From the NCBI GenBank assembly GCA_963792855.1, contig CAWBXZ010000006.1:124001-188000 (forward strand): a stretch of DNA of 64,000 nt. The letters run 5' to 3'. The notes under the pieces are model-generated. The model had not been told where the DNA came from, did no database searches, and saw only the letters and a program-made list of their open reading frames with translations. Below are positions 27,525 through 36,516 of this stretch, in pieces. The translations under genes were made by a program, and so were the position numbers. How positions within the stretch are numbered: the stretch's first letter is position 1; every line of letters starts with the position of its first letter. The DNA is from SG8-40 sp963792855. GTDB lineage: Bacteria > Pseudomonadota > Gammaproteobacteria > Burkholderiales > Eutrophovitaceae.

Positions 27525-27633
27525 CCCGGACGCAAGACCGGGAGAGCCGCGATGACGTTGCGGCAAACGCGGGGGGGCATCGTGGCCAGTTGCCCCCGGA
27601 ACGCTGATAATTGAAGCATCGGCTGGCGAAACG

Positions 27634-29499
27634 ATGGAAATCGAACTTATCGAAATCAGGGAATTCCTTGCCGCGCGTCATCCGTTCGACGCGCTGCCCG
27701 ACGATGCCCTCGACCGATTGCCCGGCATGTTGTCGGTGCGCTACCTGCGCCGCGGCACGGCGGTGCCGCCGCCGGAAGAAAGCGGACGTGACCTGTACAT
27801 CGTTCGACAAGGCGCAGTCGAAACACGCGACCCCGGCGGAAACCTCCTCGACAAGCTTGGCGAAGGTGAATTGCTGCCCGTCTTGTGTGATGGCGACGAC
27901 GTGAATACAACGGCGACCAGCGTCACAGCGGAAGATACGCTGTTCTATCTGCTCGCCTGCGAGCAACTTGACCGTCTTCGCGAAACCTATCCGGAATTTG
28001 CCAAACACTTTGACACAGCCGTTACCGCGCGTCTGAAGAAAGCCATCGCGGCGTTGCAGGCTGCTCCGCAGGGCGGCGGCGGGCTGCTGAAGGTGGCTGT
28101 GGGTAACCTGATGAAGCGCGAGCCGGTTTTCGTAGGCCCGCAGGCGAGCGTGCGTGAGGCAGCGCAGCGCATGACCGATGAGCGTGTGTCATCGCTGCTG
28201 GTGCTGGACGGGGACAGACTGGTTGGGCTGGTAACCGACCGCGACTTGCGCAGCCGGTGCGTTGCCGCAGGACTGGACCCGGCGCGCCCGGTATCCGAAA
28301 TCATGACTTCGAAGGTGCACACCATTACCTCGGCGATGCCCGGATTCGAAGCCCTGATGTGCATGACTCGTCTCAATGTGCATCATCTGCCGGTGGTGGA
28401 GGGGCAACGAGCGGTAGGCGTGCTGTCGACGACCGATCTGATCCGCCACGAGAGCGCCAACGCGGTTTATCTCGCCGGTGACGTGGGCAAGGCTGCGTCG
28501 GTCGAAATGCTCGCCGATATCAGCCGCAAGCTGCCCGAACTCCAGGTTCAGCTCGCCCTCGCCGGCGCGAGCGCTGGACACGTCGGCGAGGCAGTGTCGA
28601 CGGTCAACGATGCGATTTCACGCCGCCTTCTCGAACTGGCCGAGCGGCAGCTGGGTTCCCCGCCGGTGCCCTATGTATGGGTGACCGGTGGGTCGCACGC
28701 GCGCCGCGAGCAAACATCCCACTCGGACCAGGACAACGCGTTGATCCTGTCTGACGAAATGGCACCGGAAGATGACAAGTACTTCGAGGCACTGGCGCGC
28801 TTTGTCTGCGATGGGCTGAACGCGTGCGGGTTCGTTTACTGTCCCGGCGAGGTGATGGCGAGCAATACCAGGTGGCGGCAGCCGCGGAGAAGATGGCGCA
28901 ACTACTTTGACACCTGGATCAATGAGCCCGAGCCGATGGCGCTGATGCTCTCGAGCGTGTTTTTCGATCTGCGGGCAATTCACGGAGACGCAACGCTGCT
29001 GGACAGCTTGCAGCGCGAGAACCTGGAAAAAAGCCGGGCGAACGGGATTTTTATTGCGCACATGGCGGCCAATGCGCTGACCCACCGGCCGCCACTGGGT
29101 TTTTTCCGAAACATTGTTCTCATCCACGGCGGAGAACACGACAGGACTTTCGATATAAAGCACCGGGGCATCGTGCCGGTAGTCGATCTGGCACGCGTCT
29201 ACGCGCTTGCGGAAGGCCGACCGGAAACCAATACCGTTGAGCGCTTGCGCGCTGTGGCCGGAACGCGGGCGGTCAGCACACAGGGCGCCCGGGACCTGGA
29301 AGATGCCCATGAGTTCATTGCCACGTTGCGCGTCCAGCATCAGGCGCAGCAACTGCGGTGCGGCAACAAGGCCGATAACTTCATCGCATCGGCCGAGCTT
29401 TCGGCGCTGGAGCGAAGCCATCTGAAGGATGCGTTCGGCATTATCGCGACGATGCAAGAGGCGCTGGAACAGCGTCACTCGGCTGGACGGCTGCGCTAG
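27634..29499 (+). CDS. cNMP-binding/CBS/DUF294 nucleotidyltransferase-like signalling protein
   Basis: A 621-residue cytoplasmic protein. Domains in order: a cyclic-nucleotide-binding-like beta-roll (residues 10-130), two CBS domains (about 150-270; LMKREPVFVGPQAS and IMTSKVHTITSAMPG), a DUF294 nucleotidyltransferase-like domain with TGGSHARREQTSHSDQDNAL (the GS...D-x-D pattern of GlnD-type transferases), and a helical DUF294 C-terminal domain. CBS and cNMP modules suggest it senses adenine nucleotides. Genes of this type commonly neighbour DUF4212/ActP-type symporters, so it may tune that transporter; that is inference. The exonuclease gene follows almost directly. Confidence 0.88.
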   Translation: MEIELIEIREFLAARHPFDALPDDALDRLPGMLSVRYLRRGTAVPPPEESGRDLYIVRQGAVETRDPGGNLLDKLGEGELLPVLCDGDDVNTTATSVTAEDTLFYLLACEQLDRLRETYPEFAKHFDTAVTARLKKAIAALQAAPQGGGGLLKVAVGNLMKREPVFVGPQASVREAAQRMTDERVSSLLVLDGDRLVGLVTDRDLRSRCVAAGLDPARPVSEIMTSKVHTITSAMPGFEALMCMTRLNVHHLPVVEGQRAVGVLSTTDLIRHESANAVYLAGDVGKAASVEMLADISRKLPELQVQLALAGASAGHVGEAVSTVNDAISRRLLELAERQLGSPPVPYVWVTGGSHARREQTSHSDQDNALILSDEMAPEDDKYFEALARFVCDGLNACGFVYCPGEVMASNTRWRQPRRRWRNYFDTWINEPEPMALMLSSVFFDLRAIHGDATLLDSLQRENLEKSRANGIFIAHMAANALTHRPPLGFFRNIVLIHGGEHDRTFDIKHRGIVPVVDLARVYALAEGRPETNTVERLRAVAGTRAVSTQGARDLEDAHEFIATLRVQHQAQQLRCGNKADNFIASAELSALERSHLKDAFGIIATMQEALEQRHSAGRLR

Positions 29500-29505
29500 T
29501 TGCGG

Positions 29506-30198
29506 ATGTGGCAGCGGTTTCTCGGGCTCGATTTTCGCCGCCGCCGTCTGTTGCGGAGGGTTTCGCCCGGGCCGTTGCACGACTATCTGGCAACCCCTTT
29601 TCCGGACCGCGCCGCGGATTACCGCAACACACGATTTGTCGCGCTGGACCTGGAAACCACGGGTCTGGACCCGCTGCGCGACGAGATCCTGAGCATCGGG
29701 CTTGTTGATTTTCGCGCCGGGCGCATCGATCTGGCTACAGCCGCGCATCACCTGGTAACGCCGACGCGCGCCATTCCGGAGCGTTCGGCGGTCATTCACC
29801 AGATAACCGACGATCTGGCAGCGCAAGGAAGGCCTTTGTCCGAAGTGCTCCCGCCTTTGCTTGCCCATCTCGCCGGTGGCGTACTTTTAGGCCATCACGT
29901 AAGCGTCGAGCGCGCTTTCCTCGACGCAGCCTGTCGGCGTTTTTACGGCGCGGGTTTTCTCATCCCGGTAGCCGATACCGAGGCACTGATACGGCGCTGG
30001 CTGGAGCAGCGCAACCAGCCATTCAGCGGTCGCGACCTGCGCCTTCATGCGCTCAGGCAACGCTACGGTCTGCCGCGTTACAAGGCGCATAATGCGCTCA
30101 CAGATGCGCTGGCCACCGCAGAGTTATTCTGCGCGTTCGTCGCAAAACGCGATTTCGGCGGCAAGGCCCCGCTCAGGCTTTTTCTGGAGCGGCAATAG
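29506..30198 (+). CDS. DnaQ-like 3'-5' exonuclease
   Basis: A DEDDh exonuclease of 230 residues, similar to the epsilon subunit of DNA polymerase III. Exo I is FVALDLETTGLDPLRDEILS (Asp/Glu metal ligands, about residue 45), Exo II lies in LLGHHVSVERAFL and Exo III in the HNALTDALATAELF segment with the catalytic His and Asp. It lacks the polymerase-binding tail of true DnaQ and may act in repair or RNA turnover. A TTG at 29500 is an equally possible start; I prefer the ATG six bases later. It appears co-transcribed with the CBS/DUF294 gene. Confidence 0.87.
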   Translation: MWQRFLGLDFRRRRLLRRVSPGPLHDYLATPFPDRAADYRNTRFVALDLETTGLDPLRDEILSIGLVDFRAGRIDLATAAHHLVTPTRAIPERSAVIHQITDDLAAQGRPLSEVLPPLLAHLAGGVLLGHHVSVERAFLDAACRRFYGAGFLIPVADTEALIRRWLEQRNQPFSGRDLRLHALRQRYGLPRYKAHNALTDALATAELFCAFVAKRDFGGKAPLRLFLERQ

Positions 30199-30224
30199 TC
30201 TCTGTCAAACAGCATCTGTGCTGG

Positions 30225-30253
30225 TTGGTCGACGCCAGATTTCTACGTATAAT
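30225..30253 (+). promoter_or_regulatory. Sigma-70 promoter of the tRNA-Phe region
   Basis: TTGGTC at 30225-30230, 17-bp spacer, TATAAT at 30248-30253, then a GC-rich discriminator (TCGCGGC) typical of stringently controlled stable-RNA promoters. It lies upstream of both the half-tRNA copy and the intact tRNA gene. Confidence 0.75.
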
Positions 30254-30285
30254 TCGCGGCTTCGCGACGGGCGTCGGCTCCGAGT

Positions 30286-30363
30286 GAAGCTAAAATCCGG
30301 CTTCCCCGGTCGGAAAGAGCAGCAAAAGGGGCCACACGCTCAGTTGGTAGAGCAGAGGACTGA
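30286..30363 (+). repeat. Diverged upstream copy of tRNA-Phe leader plus 5' half
   Basis: The stretch 30286-30363 repeats 30429-30506 at an offset of about 143 bp with few substitutions and two one-base indels. It includes the leader (AAAATCCG..TTCCCCGGTCGGAAAGAGCAGCAAAAGG) and the first half of the tRNA, through the D arm to the anticodon stem (GCTCAGTTGGTAGAGCAGAGGACTGA). After that the sequence departs from tRNA, so this copy cannot fold and is a pseudo-tRNA. The 65 bp that follow hold a perfect CTTTCCGC-AAC-GCGGAAAG hairpin. Confidence 0.85.
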
Positions 30364-30471
30364 CAACACGCCACGGTAGTGGCTTGTTGCGGCGTAGACT
30401 CACTTTCCGCAACGCGGAAAGTTATGTCGAAGCCAAAATCCGATTCCCCGGTCGGAAAGAGCAGCAAAAGG

Positions 30472-30547
<76 letters not shown>

Positions 30548-30643
30548 CCTCATTTGCGTCAACTGAAGCGCATCCCTACAGTTTGTTCAAGCATGGGGGG
30601 CACCGGTATCACTTCCCACGTTCAGAGAATTGCAGGAAACAAC

Positions 30644-32071
30644 ATGCCAAACGCCGAATATGACCGGGCTCGCATACTGGCGGCGCCGGGCGATGAAGTG
30701 ATTGCCAAGGCAGGTCGGCGGAGGTTTATCAAGAGCGCGTTTGCCGCGGCCACGGCAGCTTCGCTGCCGCTTGGCGCCACTGCCGGCCCGCCCGCCCGGC
30801 ACACCTTGCTGGTACTCAACCCGGGCCACTTCCATGCGGGTTTGACGCTGCGCTCCCGGGACCCGCGCCTTGCTGACGATGTGTATGTCTATGCCGAGCA
30901 GGGGCCGGACGTCGACAATTTCATCCGCATGGTCGATTCGTTCAACAAGCGGGCGACTGATCCGACGCGCTGGAGACTGCATGTCTATCGCGGTCCGGAC
31001 TACCTGGAGCGTTTGCGCTCGGAACGCCGTGGCGACATTGCCGTCATTTCGGGCAGGAACGACACGAAAATGGCGTCCATCCACCAACTGCACAACGACG
31101 GGTTCCATGTGCTCGGCGACAAGCCGTGGTTGATCGATACGGCAGAGGAAGGCTGGCTCGGAGAGGTTGCGGCCAGCCGGCCGCTGGCAATGGACATCAT
31201 GACCGAACGCCACCAGATCGCCAGCCGCTTGCAGCGGGCCCTGGCGGGAAACCCGGAGGTGTTCGGCGAATACCGCCGTGATGGCGCCGAACCGGCCATC
31301 TATTTCAAGAGTATTCACCACCTCTACAAGATTGTGAACAATCGGCCGCTGATACGCCCCCACTGGTTTTTCGATACCAATGTCCAGGGCGAAGGCATGA
31401 CGGATGTCACTACCCATCTTGTCGATCTGGCGCAATGGATGAGCGGAGACGGCACTGCATTTGATTACCAGCGCGACGTGGCGCTCGAGGCCGCGCGCCA
31501 ATGGCCAACGGCCGTGCCGCTCGATATCTATTCGAAAATCACCGGGCTCAGTGATTTCCCGGCCTCGGTGAGGGAGCATGTCGCCGGCGGAGCGCTTCAG
31601 TATCTTTGCAACGCGGGAATCCGGTACCGGCTCCGTGGAATACCGGTGCAGATCGAATCCCTGTGGAATCTGGCCATTCCCGAGAACGGCGGCGACACGC
31701 ATTACGGCGTGCTGCGCGGCACGCGCGCGGAATTGACTGTTGATCAGGGCGCCGACACCGGGTTCAAGACGCAGCTCACTGTGCGCCCAAAGAGTAATGA
31801 CCGGCGATACGAAGACGCGCTGGACCGCGCAATGGCTGCGTTGCAGGCCGAGTTTCCCGGCGTCGGCTATGCGGCAGAGGGGACAGTGTTCCGGATCCGC
31901 ATTCCCGACGCGCTGCGCACCGGCCACGAATCCCATTTTGCCGAAGTGCTGCAGGAATTCCTCGGCTATGTTGACGAGGGTGATTGGCCGCTGCAACTTG
32001 GTCCGGACATTGTTGCCAAATACACGCTGCTGGTGCGCGCGCGCGAACTGTCGCACCGGGCCGCCGCTTGA
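30644..32071 (+). CDS. Gfo/Idh/MocA-family oxidoreductase with Tat-type signal
   Basis: A 475-residue protein. The N-terminus has a twin-arginine-like motif (GRRRFIKSAF) followed by a hydrophobic Ala-rich stretch ending near ATAGPPA, so export by Tat with bound cofactor is likely. A Rossmann-like region follows (LLVLNPGHFHAGLTLR; DKPWLIDT fits the K-P motif of the family) and the C-terminal part resembles the putative oxidoreductase C-terminal domain. Substrate unknown, perhaps a sugar derivative. ATG 30644 is chosen because the longer frame runs through the tRNA gene. It stands between the tRNA and hemA without obvious partners. Confidence 0.82.
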   Translation: MPNAEYDRARILAAPGDEVIAKAGRRRFIKSAFAAATAASLPLGATAGPPARHTLLVLNPGHFHAGLTLRSRDPRLADDVYVYAEQGPDVDNFIRMVDSFNKRATDPTRWRLHVYRGPDYLERLRSERRGDIAVISGRNDTKMASIHQLHNDGFHVLGDKPWLIDTAEEGWLGEVAASRPLAMDIMTERHQIASRLQRALAGNPEVFGEYRRDGAEPAIYFKSIHHLYKIVNNRPLIRPHWFFDTNVQGEGMTDVTTHLVDLAQWMSGDGTAFDYQRDVALEAARQWPTAVPLDIYSKITGLSDFPASVREHVAGGALQYLCNAGIRYRLRGIPVQIESLWNLAIPENGGDTHYGVLRGTRAELTVDQGADTGFKTQLTVRPKSNDRRYEDALDRAMAALQAEFPGVGYAAEGTVFRIRIPDALRTGHESHFAEVLQEFLGYVDEGDWPLQLGPDIVAKYTLLVRARELSHRAAA

Positions 32072-32122
32072 CCGGTTCCGGACTTTCGAATTGGCCCGGC
32101 GCAGCCAGATTTCTGATTTACA

Positions 32123-33424
32123 ATGACCGGCTTACACACGATCAGCGCGTTTCCTGGCCACTTGTCGATACCCCAGCTATTTGCCTTCGGGATTAACCAC
32201 AACACGGCGCCGCTGGACGTTCGGGAGAAGGTTGCTTTCGAACCGGCCAGACTCGATCAGGCGCTACGTGACCTGGTAGACCGTGAGCCGGTGCGCGAGG
32301 CCGCAATCGTTTCGACCTGCAACCGCACCGAAGTCTATTGCAGCACCAGCGAGCCGCAGCGCGCAATCAACTGGCTGGCGCGGTTTCATCATCTCGATGC
32401 GAACCGTATCGAGCCTTTCATTTACAGCCTGCCCGAAGCGCGAGCGGTCGATCACGCGTTTCGCGTCGCCAGTGGGCTGGACTCCATGGTCCTCGGAGAA
32501 CCGCAGATCCTCGGCCAGCTCAAGGACGCGGTACGCAGTGCCGAGAAAGCGGGAACGCTGGGAAGCGTCTTGCACAAGTTGTTTCAGTCCAGCTTTTCGG
32601 TTGCCAAGGATGTGCGTACCCGTACGGAGATCGGCAGCAGTTCGATATCCATGGCTGCTGCTGCGGTCAGATTGTCCGAGCGCATCTATCCTTCCGTTGC
32701 AGAGCAGAAAATCCTGTTTATCGGCGCAGGGGAAATGATCGAGTTGTGTGCGACGCATTTTGCGGCACGCAGTCCGAGTGCGATCAGTTTTGCGAACCGG
32801 ACCACCGAACGTGCGGCGGAACTGGCTGGCCGCTTTGGTGCCGGGACGATTGCACTGAACGACCTTCCGCAACGGCTTTCCGCGTTCGATATCGTCGTTT
32901 CCTGCACAGCCAGCCCTTTGCCGATTCTCGGCAAAGGAATGATCGAGCGCTGCATCAAGGCGCGCCGGCATCGGCCGATGCTGATGATCGATCTCGCCGT
33001 GCCCCGCGATATCGAGGCCGAGGCCGCGGATCTGGACGACGTGTTTCTGTATACGGTCGATGACCTGGGCGGGATCGTTCGCGAAGGCATGGATGCGCGG
33101 AGAGCCGCAGTTGACCAGGCGGAAGCGATTATTCGCTCCGGTGTCGGCACATTCATGCATTGGCTCGAAACGCGAGAAGTGGTGCCAACCATTCGCGCAT
33201 TGCGGGAGCAGGCGGAGCAGACGCGCCGCAACGAAATGGCGCGCGCCATTTCCGCCCTTGAGCGCGGTGACGATCCCAAGGCAGTGCTGGAGCAGTTTTC
33301 GCGCGCACTCACCAACAAGTTCCTGCATGCACCGACCAGTGCGATCAAACAGGTTGAATCGCAGGAGCGTGCGGAGCTTGTCGACGCGCTTGCGCGCTTG
33401 CACGGCATTGATCCCGGAGAATGA
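32123..33424 (+). CDS. hemA: Glutamyl-tRNA reductase
   Basis: First enzyme of C5 heme synthesis: reduces glutamyl-tRNA to glutamate-1-semialdehyde with NADPH. Key elements: FGINHNTAPLDVREKVAF, the catalytic Cys in VSTCNRTEVY (residue 66 from this start), LGEPQILGQLKDA, the NADPH-binding FIGAGEMIE and a C-terminal dimerisation helix. Compared with E. coli the N-terminus is about 16 residues longer; a TTG at 32162 would give the usual length (MSIPQLFAFGINH), so the start is open. The stop overlaps the prfA ATG. Confidence 0.95.
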   Translation: MTGLHTISAFPGHLSIPQLFAFGINHNTAPLDVREKVAFEPARLDQALRDLVDREPVREAAIVSTCNRTEVYCSTSEPQRAINWLARFHHLDANRIEPFIYSLPEARAVDHAFRVASGLDSMVLGEPQILGQLKDAVRSAEKAGTLGSVLHKLFQSSFSVAKDVRTRTEIGSSSISMAAAAVRLSERIYPSVAEQKILFIGAGEMIELCATHFAARSPSAISFANRTTERAAELAGRFGAGTIALNDLPQRLSAFDIVVSCTASPLPILGKGMIERCIKARRHRPMLMIDLAVPRDIEAEAADLDDVFLYTVDDLGGIVREGMDARRAAVDQAEAIIRSGVGTFMHWLETREVVPTIRALREQAEQTRRNEMARAISALERGDDPKAVLEQFSRALTNKFLHAPTSAIKQVESQERAELVDALARLHGIDPGE

Positions 33425-34512
33425 AAGAGTCCATTGTTTCCAAACTGGCGCAGCTGTCTGCGAGGCTGGAGGAACTCAATGCCCTGTTGAGTTCGGAAGG
33501 TGCGACCCGGGACATGGACAGTTTTCGCCAACTGGCGCGCGAACACGCCGAAATCGCCCCGGTCGTTGCGCTCTACCACACGTATTTGCAAACGGAACGT
33601 GATATCGAGTCAGCGCAAGGCCTGATGAGCGATCCGGAAATGGCGGAGCTGGCCGAGGCTGAAGTGGACGCCGGGAGGGACACTCTCGAGCGACTGGAAG
33701 CGGAGTTGCAGAAACATCTGCTGCCAAAGGACCCGAACGACGAGCGCAATATCTTTCTCGAAATTCGCGCCGGAACCGGTGGCGACGAATCGGCATTGTT
33801 CGCAGCCGATTTGTTCAGGATGTACAGTCGTTACGCCGAACGTCAGAAGTGGGGGGTTGAGGTGGTTTCGCAAAGTCCGTCCGAACTCGGAGGGTACAAG
33901 GAGATCATCGCAAAGATTGTTGGCAGCGGCGCCTATTCGAAACTCAAGTTCGAGTCCGGCGGGCACCGGGTGCAACGGGTGCCGGAGACGGAAACACAGG
34001 GGCGGATTCACACCAGCGCCTGTACCGTTGCCATCATGCCGGAAGTGGATGCCGTCGCCGATGTTGACCTCAATCCCGCGGAGTTGCGTATTGACACCTA
34101 CCGTGCTTCAGGCGCCGGCGGCCAGCACATAAACAAGACCGATTCGGCGGTGCGGGTCACTCACCTGCCAACCGGGATTGTCGTCGAATGCCAGGACGGA
34201 AGATCGCAGCACAAGAACAAGGCGCAGGCGTTGTCAATTCTCGCCGCCCGCATCAAGGACGCCCAGGTCCGCGAGCAGCAGGCAAAGGAAGCAGCAACGC
34301 GCAAGCTCATGGTGGGAAGCGGCGACCGGTCCGAGCGCATCCGCACCTACAATTTTCCGCAAGGCAGGGTGAGCGATCATCGGATCAATCTGACGCTCTA
34401 CAAGCTGTCCCAGATCATGGAAGGTGATCTTGACGAGTTGATCGACGCGCTCGCTGCCGAGCACCAGGCGGAACAGCTTGCGACGCTTTCGCAGGAGGCC
34501 GTGCTGTCGTGA
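33421..34512 (+). CDS. prfA: Peptide chain release factor 1
   Basis: RF1 (363 residues) reads UAA/UAG and triggers peptide release. The GGQ tripeptide that enters the peptidyl-transferase centre is in SGAGGQHINKTDSAVR at about residue 236, and the codon-recognition region lies in domain 2 (LKFESGGHRVQRVPETETQGRIHTS). Full length. The ATG overlaps the hemA stop and the prmC GTG overlaps its own stop, giving a coupled hemA-prfA-prmC operon; PrmC methylates the Gln of GGQ. Confidence 0.97.
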   Translation: MKESIVSKLAQLSARLEELNALLSSEGATRDMDSFRQLAREHAEIAPVVALYHTYLQTERDIESAQGLMSDPEMAELAEAEVDAGRDTLERLEAELQKHLLPKDPNDERNIFLEIRAGTGGDESALFAADLFRMYSRYAERQKWGVEVVSQSPSELGGYKEIIAKIVGSGAYSKLKFESGGHRVQRVPETETQGRIHTSACTVAIMPEVDAVADVDLNPAELRIDTYRASGAGGQHINKTDSAVRVTHLPTGIVVECQDGRSQHKNKAQALSILAARIKDAQVREQQAKEAATRKLMVGSGDRSERIRTYNFPQGRVSDHRINLTLYKLSQIMEGDLDELIDALAAEHQAEQLATLSQEAVLS

Positions 34513-35399
34513 CCGGCACCGTTGCAGCACCGGGGGCGACCTTGATGCATGACGCAAACCGCTTGCGCGACGCGCTTGGGTTGTCCAGCCGTGATGCCCG
34601 CAGTGAGGCGGAGCTGCTGTTGATGCGGGCGCTGGGGGTGACGCGGGCACGGTTGATCGCGCATCCCGAACTTGCCGCCGAAGCGGCAGAAAACCACACT
34701 TACCGGAGCTCTCTCGAGCGGCGCATGAGCGGCGAGCCAATGGCTTACATTCTGGCCGAGCGCGAGTTCTACAGTGAGGTTTTTGCGGTCTCGCCTGCGG
34801 TCCTGATACCCCGCCCGGAGACCGAACTTCTGGTCGACATGGCACTGGAACGCATCGAACCGCAAGCACAATGCCGGGTTCTCGATCTCGGCACCGGGAG
34901 CGGTGCGATTGCCGTTGCAATTGCGGTTCATCGGCCCCAAGTGCAACTTGTTGCAGTAGATGCGTCGGAAGAGTCGCTTGAACTCGCCGGGCGCAATTGT
35001 GAGCGCCTTCTCGCAGATGCGGGGCGGGTCCGGCTGGTAAAGAGCGACTGGTTCGAGGCGCTCGGCGGAACGCGGTTCGACATGATTGTGTCCAATCCGC
35101 CGTACGTCCCGGCGGACGATCCGCATCTTGGCCGGGGTGATGTGCGCTTTGAGCCAAGACAGGCGCTGGTTGCGGGACAAGGTGGCATGGACGCTTTGGA
35201 GCGTATTATTGCAGCAGCCCCGGGTTACCTGAACGAAGGCGGATGGCTGTTCTGTGAACATGGTCATGATCAGGCTGACGCCTGCCGCCGCTTGCTGGAG
35301 CAGGCGGGTTTCGTTGATCTGGTGGCGGAGCGTGATCTGGCGGGGATCTTGAGGGTGTCCGGAGGGCGCCGGTTGACGGCCGGTCCGGCCGCCGGATAA
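34509..35399 (+). CDS. prmC: Release factor glutamine methyltransferase
   Basis: SAM-dependent N5-glutamine methyltransferase (296 residues) acting on the GGQ motif of release factors. N-terminal helical substrate domain, motif I VLDLGTGSGAIAVAIA at about residues 120-135, and the NPPY catalytic motif (IVSNPPYVP) at about 197. The start is a GTG overlapping the prfA stop by four bases. A second possible start at the internal ATG (MHDANRLRD) would match many homologues, which lack the first 12 residues. Confidence 0.95.
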   Translation: MTGTVAAPGATLMHDANRLRDALGLSSRDARSEAELLLMRALGVTRARLIAHPELAAEAAENHTYRSSLERRMSGEPMAYILAEREFYSEVFAVSPAVLIPRPETELLVDMALERIEPQAQCRVLDLGTGSGAIAVAIAVHRPQVQLVAVDASEESLELAGRNCERLLADAGRVRLVKSDWFEALGGTRFDMIVSNPPYVPADDPHLGRGDVRFEPRQALVAGQGGMDALERIIAAAPGYLNEGGWLFCEHGHDQADACRRLLEQAGFVDLVAERDLAGILRVSGGRRLTAGPAAG

Positions 35400-35514
35400 T
35401 TGGGATGGTGAGCGAGGCGCAGTCGTGAGCGCCAGGATACGCGGCAAGTCGTTACGGGCATCATTGTTTTTTGGGTTTCAGGCGGGTAACAACCCGTTTA
35501 ATTCAGGAGCGGTC

Positions 35515-35823
35515 ATGGATACTAAGGAAGTTATCAGGAAGCAGGTAAACGAGAACCCGGTGGTGCTTTACATGAAAGGCACGCCGGATGCGCCGATGTG
35601 CGGGTTTTCTGCTGCGGCCGTTCAGATACTCGAAGCGTGCGGCGCCGAAAACGTAGCGACGGTCAATGTTCTGGAAGACAACGACATTCGCCAGGGCATC
35701 AAGGATTTTTCGCAGTGGCCGACGATTCCGCAGCTATACGTAAATGGCGAGTTCGTCGGTGGCGCCGACATCATGCGTGAGATGTACCAGTCCGGCGAAT
35801 TACACAAGCTGTTTCAGAAGTAG
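35515..35823 (+). CDS. grxD: Monothiol glutaredoxin (Grx4 type)
   Basis: A 102-residue class-II glutaredoxin that, as a GSH-bound dimer, carries 2Fe-2S clusters in the cytoplasm. The monothiol active site CGFS is at residues 29-32 (PMCGFSAAAV), with the glutathione-binding WPTIPQLYVNGEFVGGADI later. TTCAGGAGC precedes the ATG at 35515; the longer frame to 35425 is rejected. A terminator follows within 20 bp. Confidence 0.96.
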   Translation: MDTKEVIRKQVNENPVVLYMKGTPDAPMCGFSAAAVQILEACGAENVATVNVLEDNDIRQGIKDFSQWPTIPQLYVNGEFVGGADIMREMYQSGELHKLFQK

Positions 35824-35840
35824 GCAGCGCTGTAATCAGG

Positions 35841-35867
35841 AGGGCTGGCTTGCGTCAGCCCTTTTTT
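35841..35867 (+). terminator. Intrinsic terminator after grxD
   Basis: AGGGCTG-GCTTGCGT-CAGCCC followed by six T. It separates grxD from the nitrile-hydratase-like operon. Confidence 0.88.
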
Positions 35868-35909
35868 CCCGTTGATCGGGGGCGCAGTCTGACCGGAGGC
35901 CGATTGGCA

Positions 35910-36227
35910 ATGAACACTTATCGCGGTGTGCACGACATGGGTGGTCTGCCCGCAGGGGAGATCGTTGCCTCCGAGCACGACTTTGCGCTCTGGGAGAAGC
36001 GTGTTGATGCGTTGATGGTCCTGCTCTCGCGCAAGAGCCTTATGACAGTCGACGAATTGCGTCGCAATATCGAGAGCCTCGGCGCCGACGCATACGACAA
36101 GATGAGTTATTACGAGCGCTGGATTTATGCCATCACCCAGACGCTGATACAGCGTGGTGTTATCAGCATTGACGAACTGGGCCGCCGCATGGCCGAAGTG
36201 CAGGCCGGAGACGATGGCGGAAACTGA
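35910..36227 (+). CDS. Nitrile hydratase/thiocyanate hydrolase family, beta N-terminal-type subunit
   Basis: A 105-residue protein equal to the N-terminal half of a nitrile hydratase beta chain. It begins with the family HDMGG element (YRGVHDMGGLPAG) and has the helical SYYERWIYAITQTLIQRGVISIDELGRRM segment that packs against the alpha chain. In ordinary nitrile hydratases this is fused to an SH3-like C-terminal half; here that half is the next gene. Such a split is known from thiocyanate hydrolase (ScnB/ScnA/ScnC, in this order) and toyocamycin nitrile hydratase. CGGAGG lies 10 bp before the ATG. Its 3' end overlaps the next gene by 14 bp. An activator-protein role is an alternative, since activators resemble beta chains. 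Confidence 0.85.
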   Translation: MNTYRGVHDMGGLPAGEIVASEHDFALWEKRVDALMVLLSRKSLMTVDELRRNIESLGADAYDKMSYYERWIYAITQTLIQRGVISIDELGRRMAEVQAGDDGGN

Positions 36228-36516
36228 GGCCATCGCCTCGCTCTTCAGCCCCGGTGACCGTGTGCGGGTTCGCGAGGCCTACCCGATCGGACACGTACGA
36301 ACGCCGTACTACATTCGTGGCAAGACGGGTGTGGTCGAAAGATTGTGTGGCGCATACCCCAACCCCGAGGAACTCGCCTACGCGCGTCCGGGGCTCCCCA
36401 GGCAGCCGTTGTACCGGGTACGGTTCCGGCAAGCTGACGTGTGGCAGGGCTACCGCGGCAAGGACGACGACACGGTCGATATCGAAATCTACCAACACTG
36501 GTTGCAAGCGCAATGA
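36214..36516 (+). CDS. Nitrile hydratase/thiocyanate hydrolase family, beta C-terminal (SH3-like) subunit
   Basis: A 100-residue SH3-barrel protein matching the C-terminal half of nitrile hydratase beta chains: FSPGDRVRVREAYPIGHVRTPYYIRGKTGVVERL, then YRVRFRQADVW and a closing DTVDIEIYQHWL. The Arg residues in HVRTPYYIRGK are those that contact the oxidised metal-centre cysteines in this family. ATG 36214 lies inside the end of the upstream gene and its stop overlaps the next ATG by four bases, so the three products are probably made in equal amounts. The NPEELAYARPGLP insertion is more like thiocyanate hydrolase alpha, which hints at, but does not prove, that substrate. Confidence 0.85.
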   Translation: MAETEAIASLFSPGDRVRVREAYPIGHVRTPYYIRGKTGVVERLCGAYPNPEELAYARPGLPRQPLYRVRFRQADVWQGYRGKDDDTVDIEIYQHWLQAQ

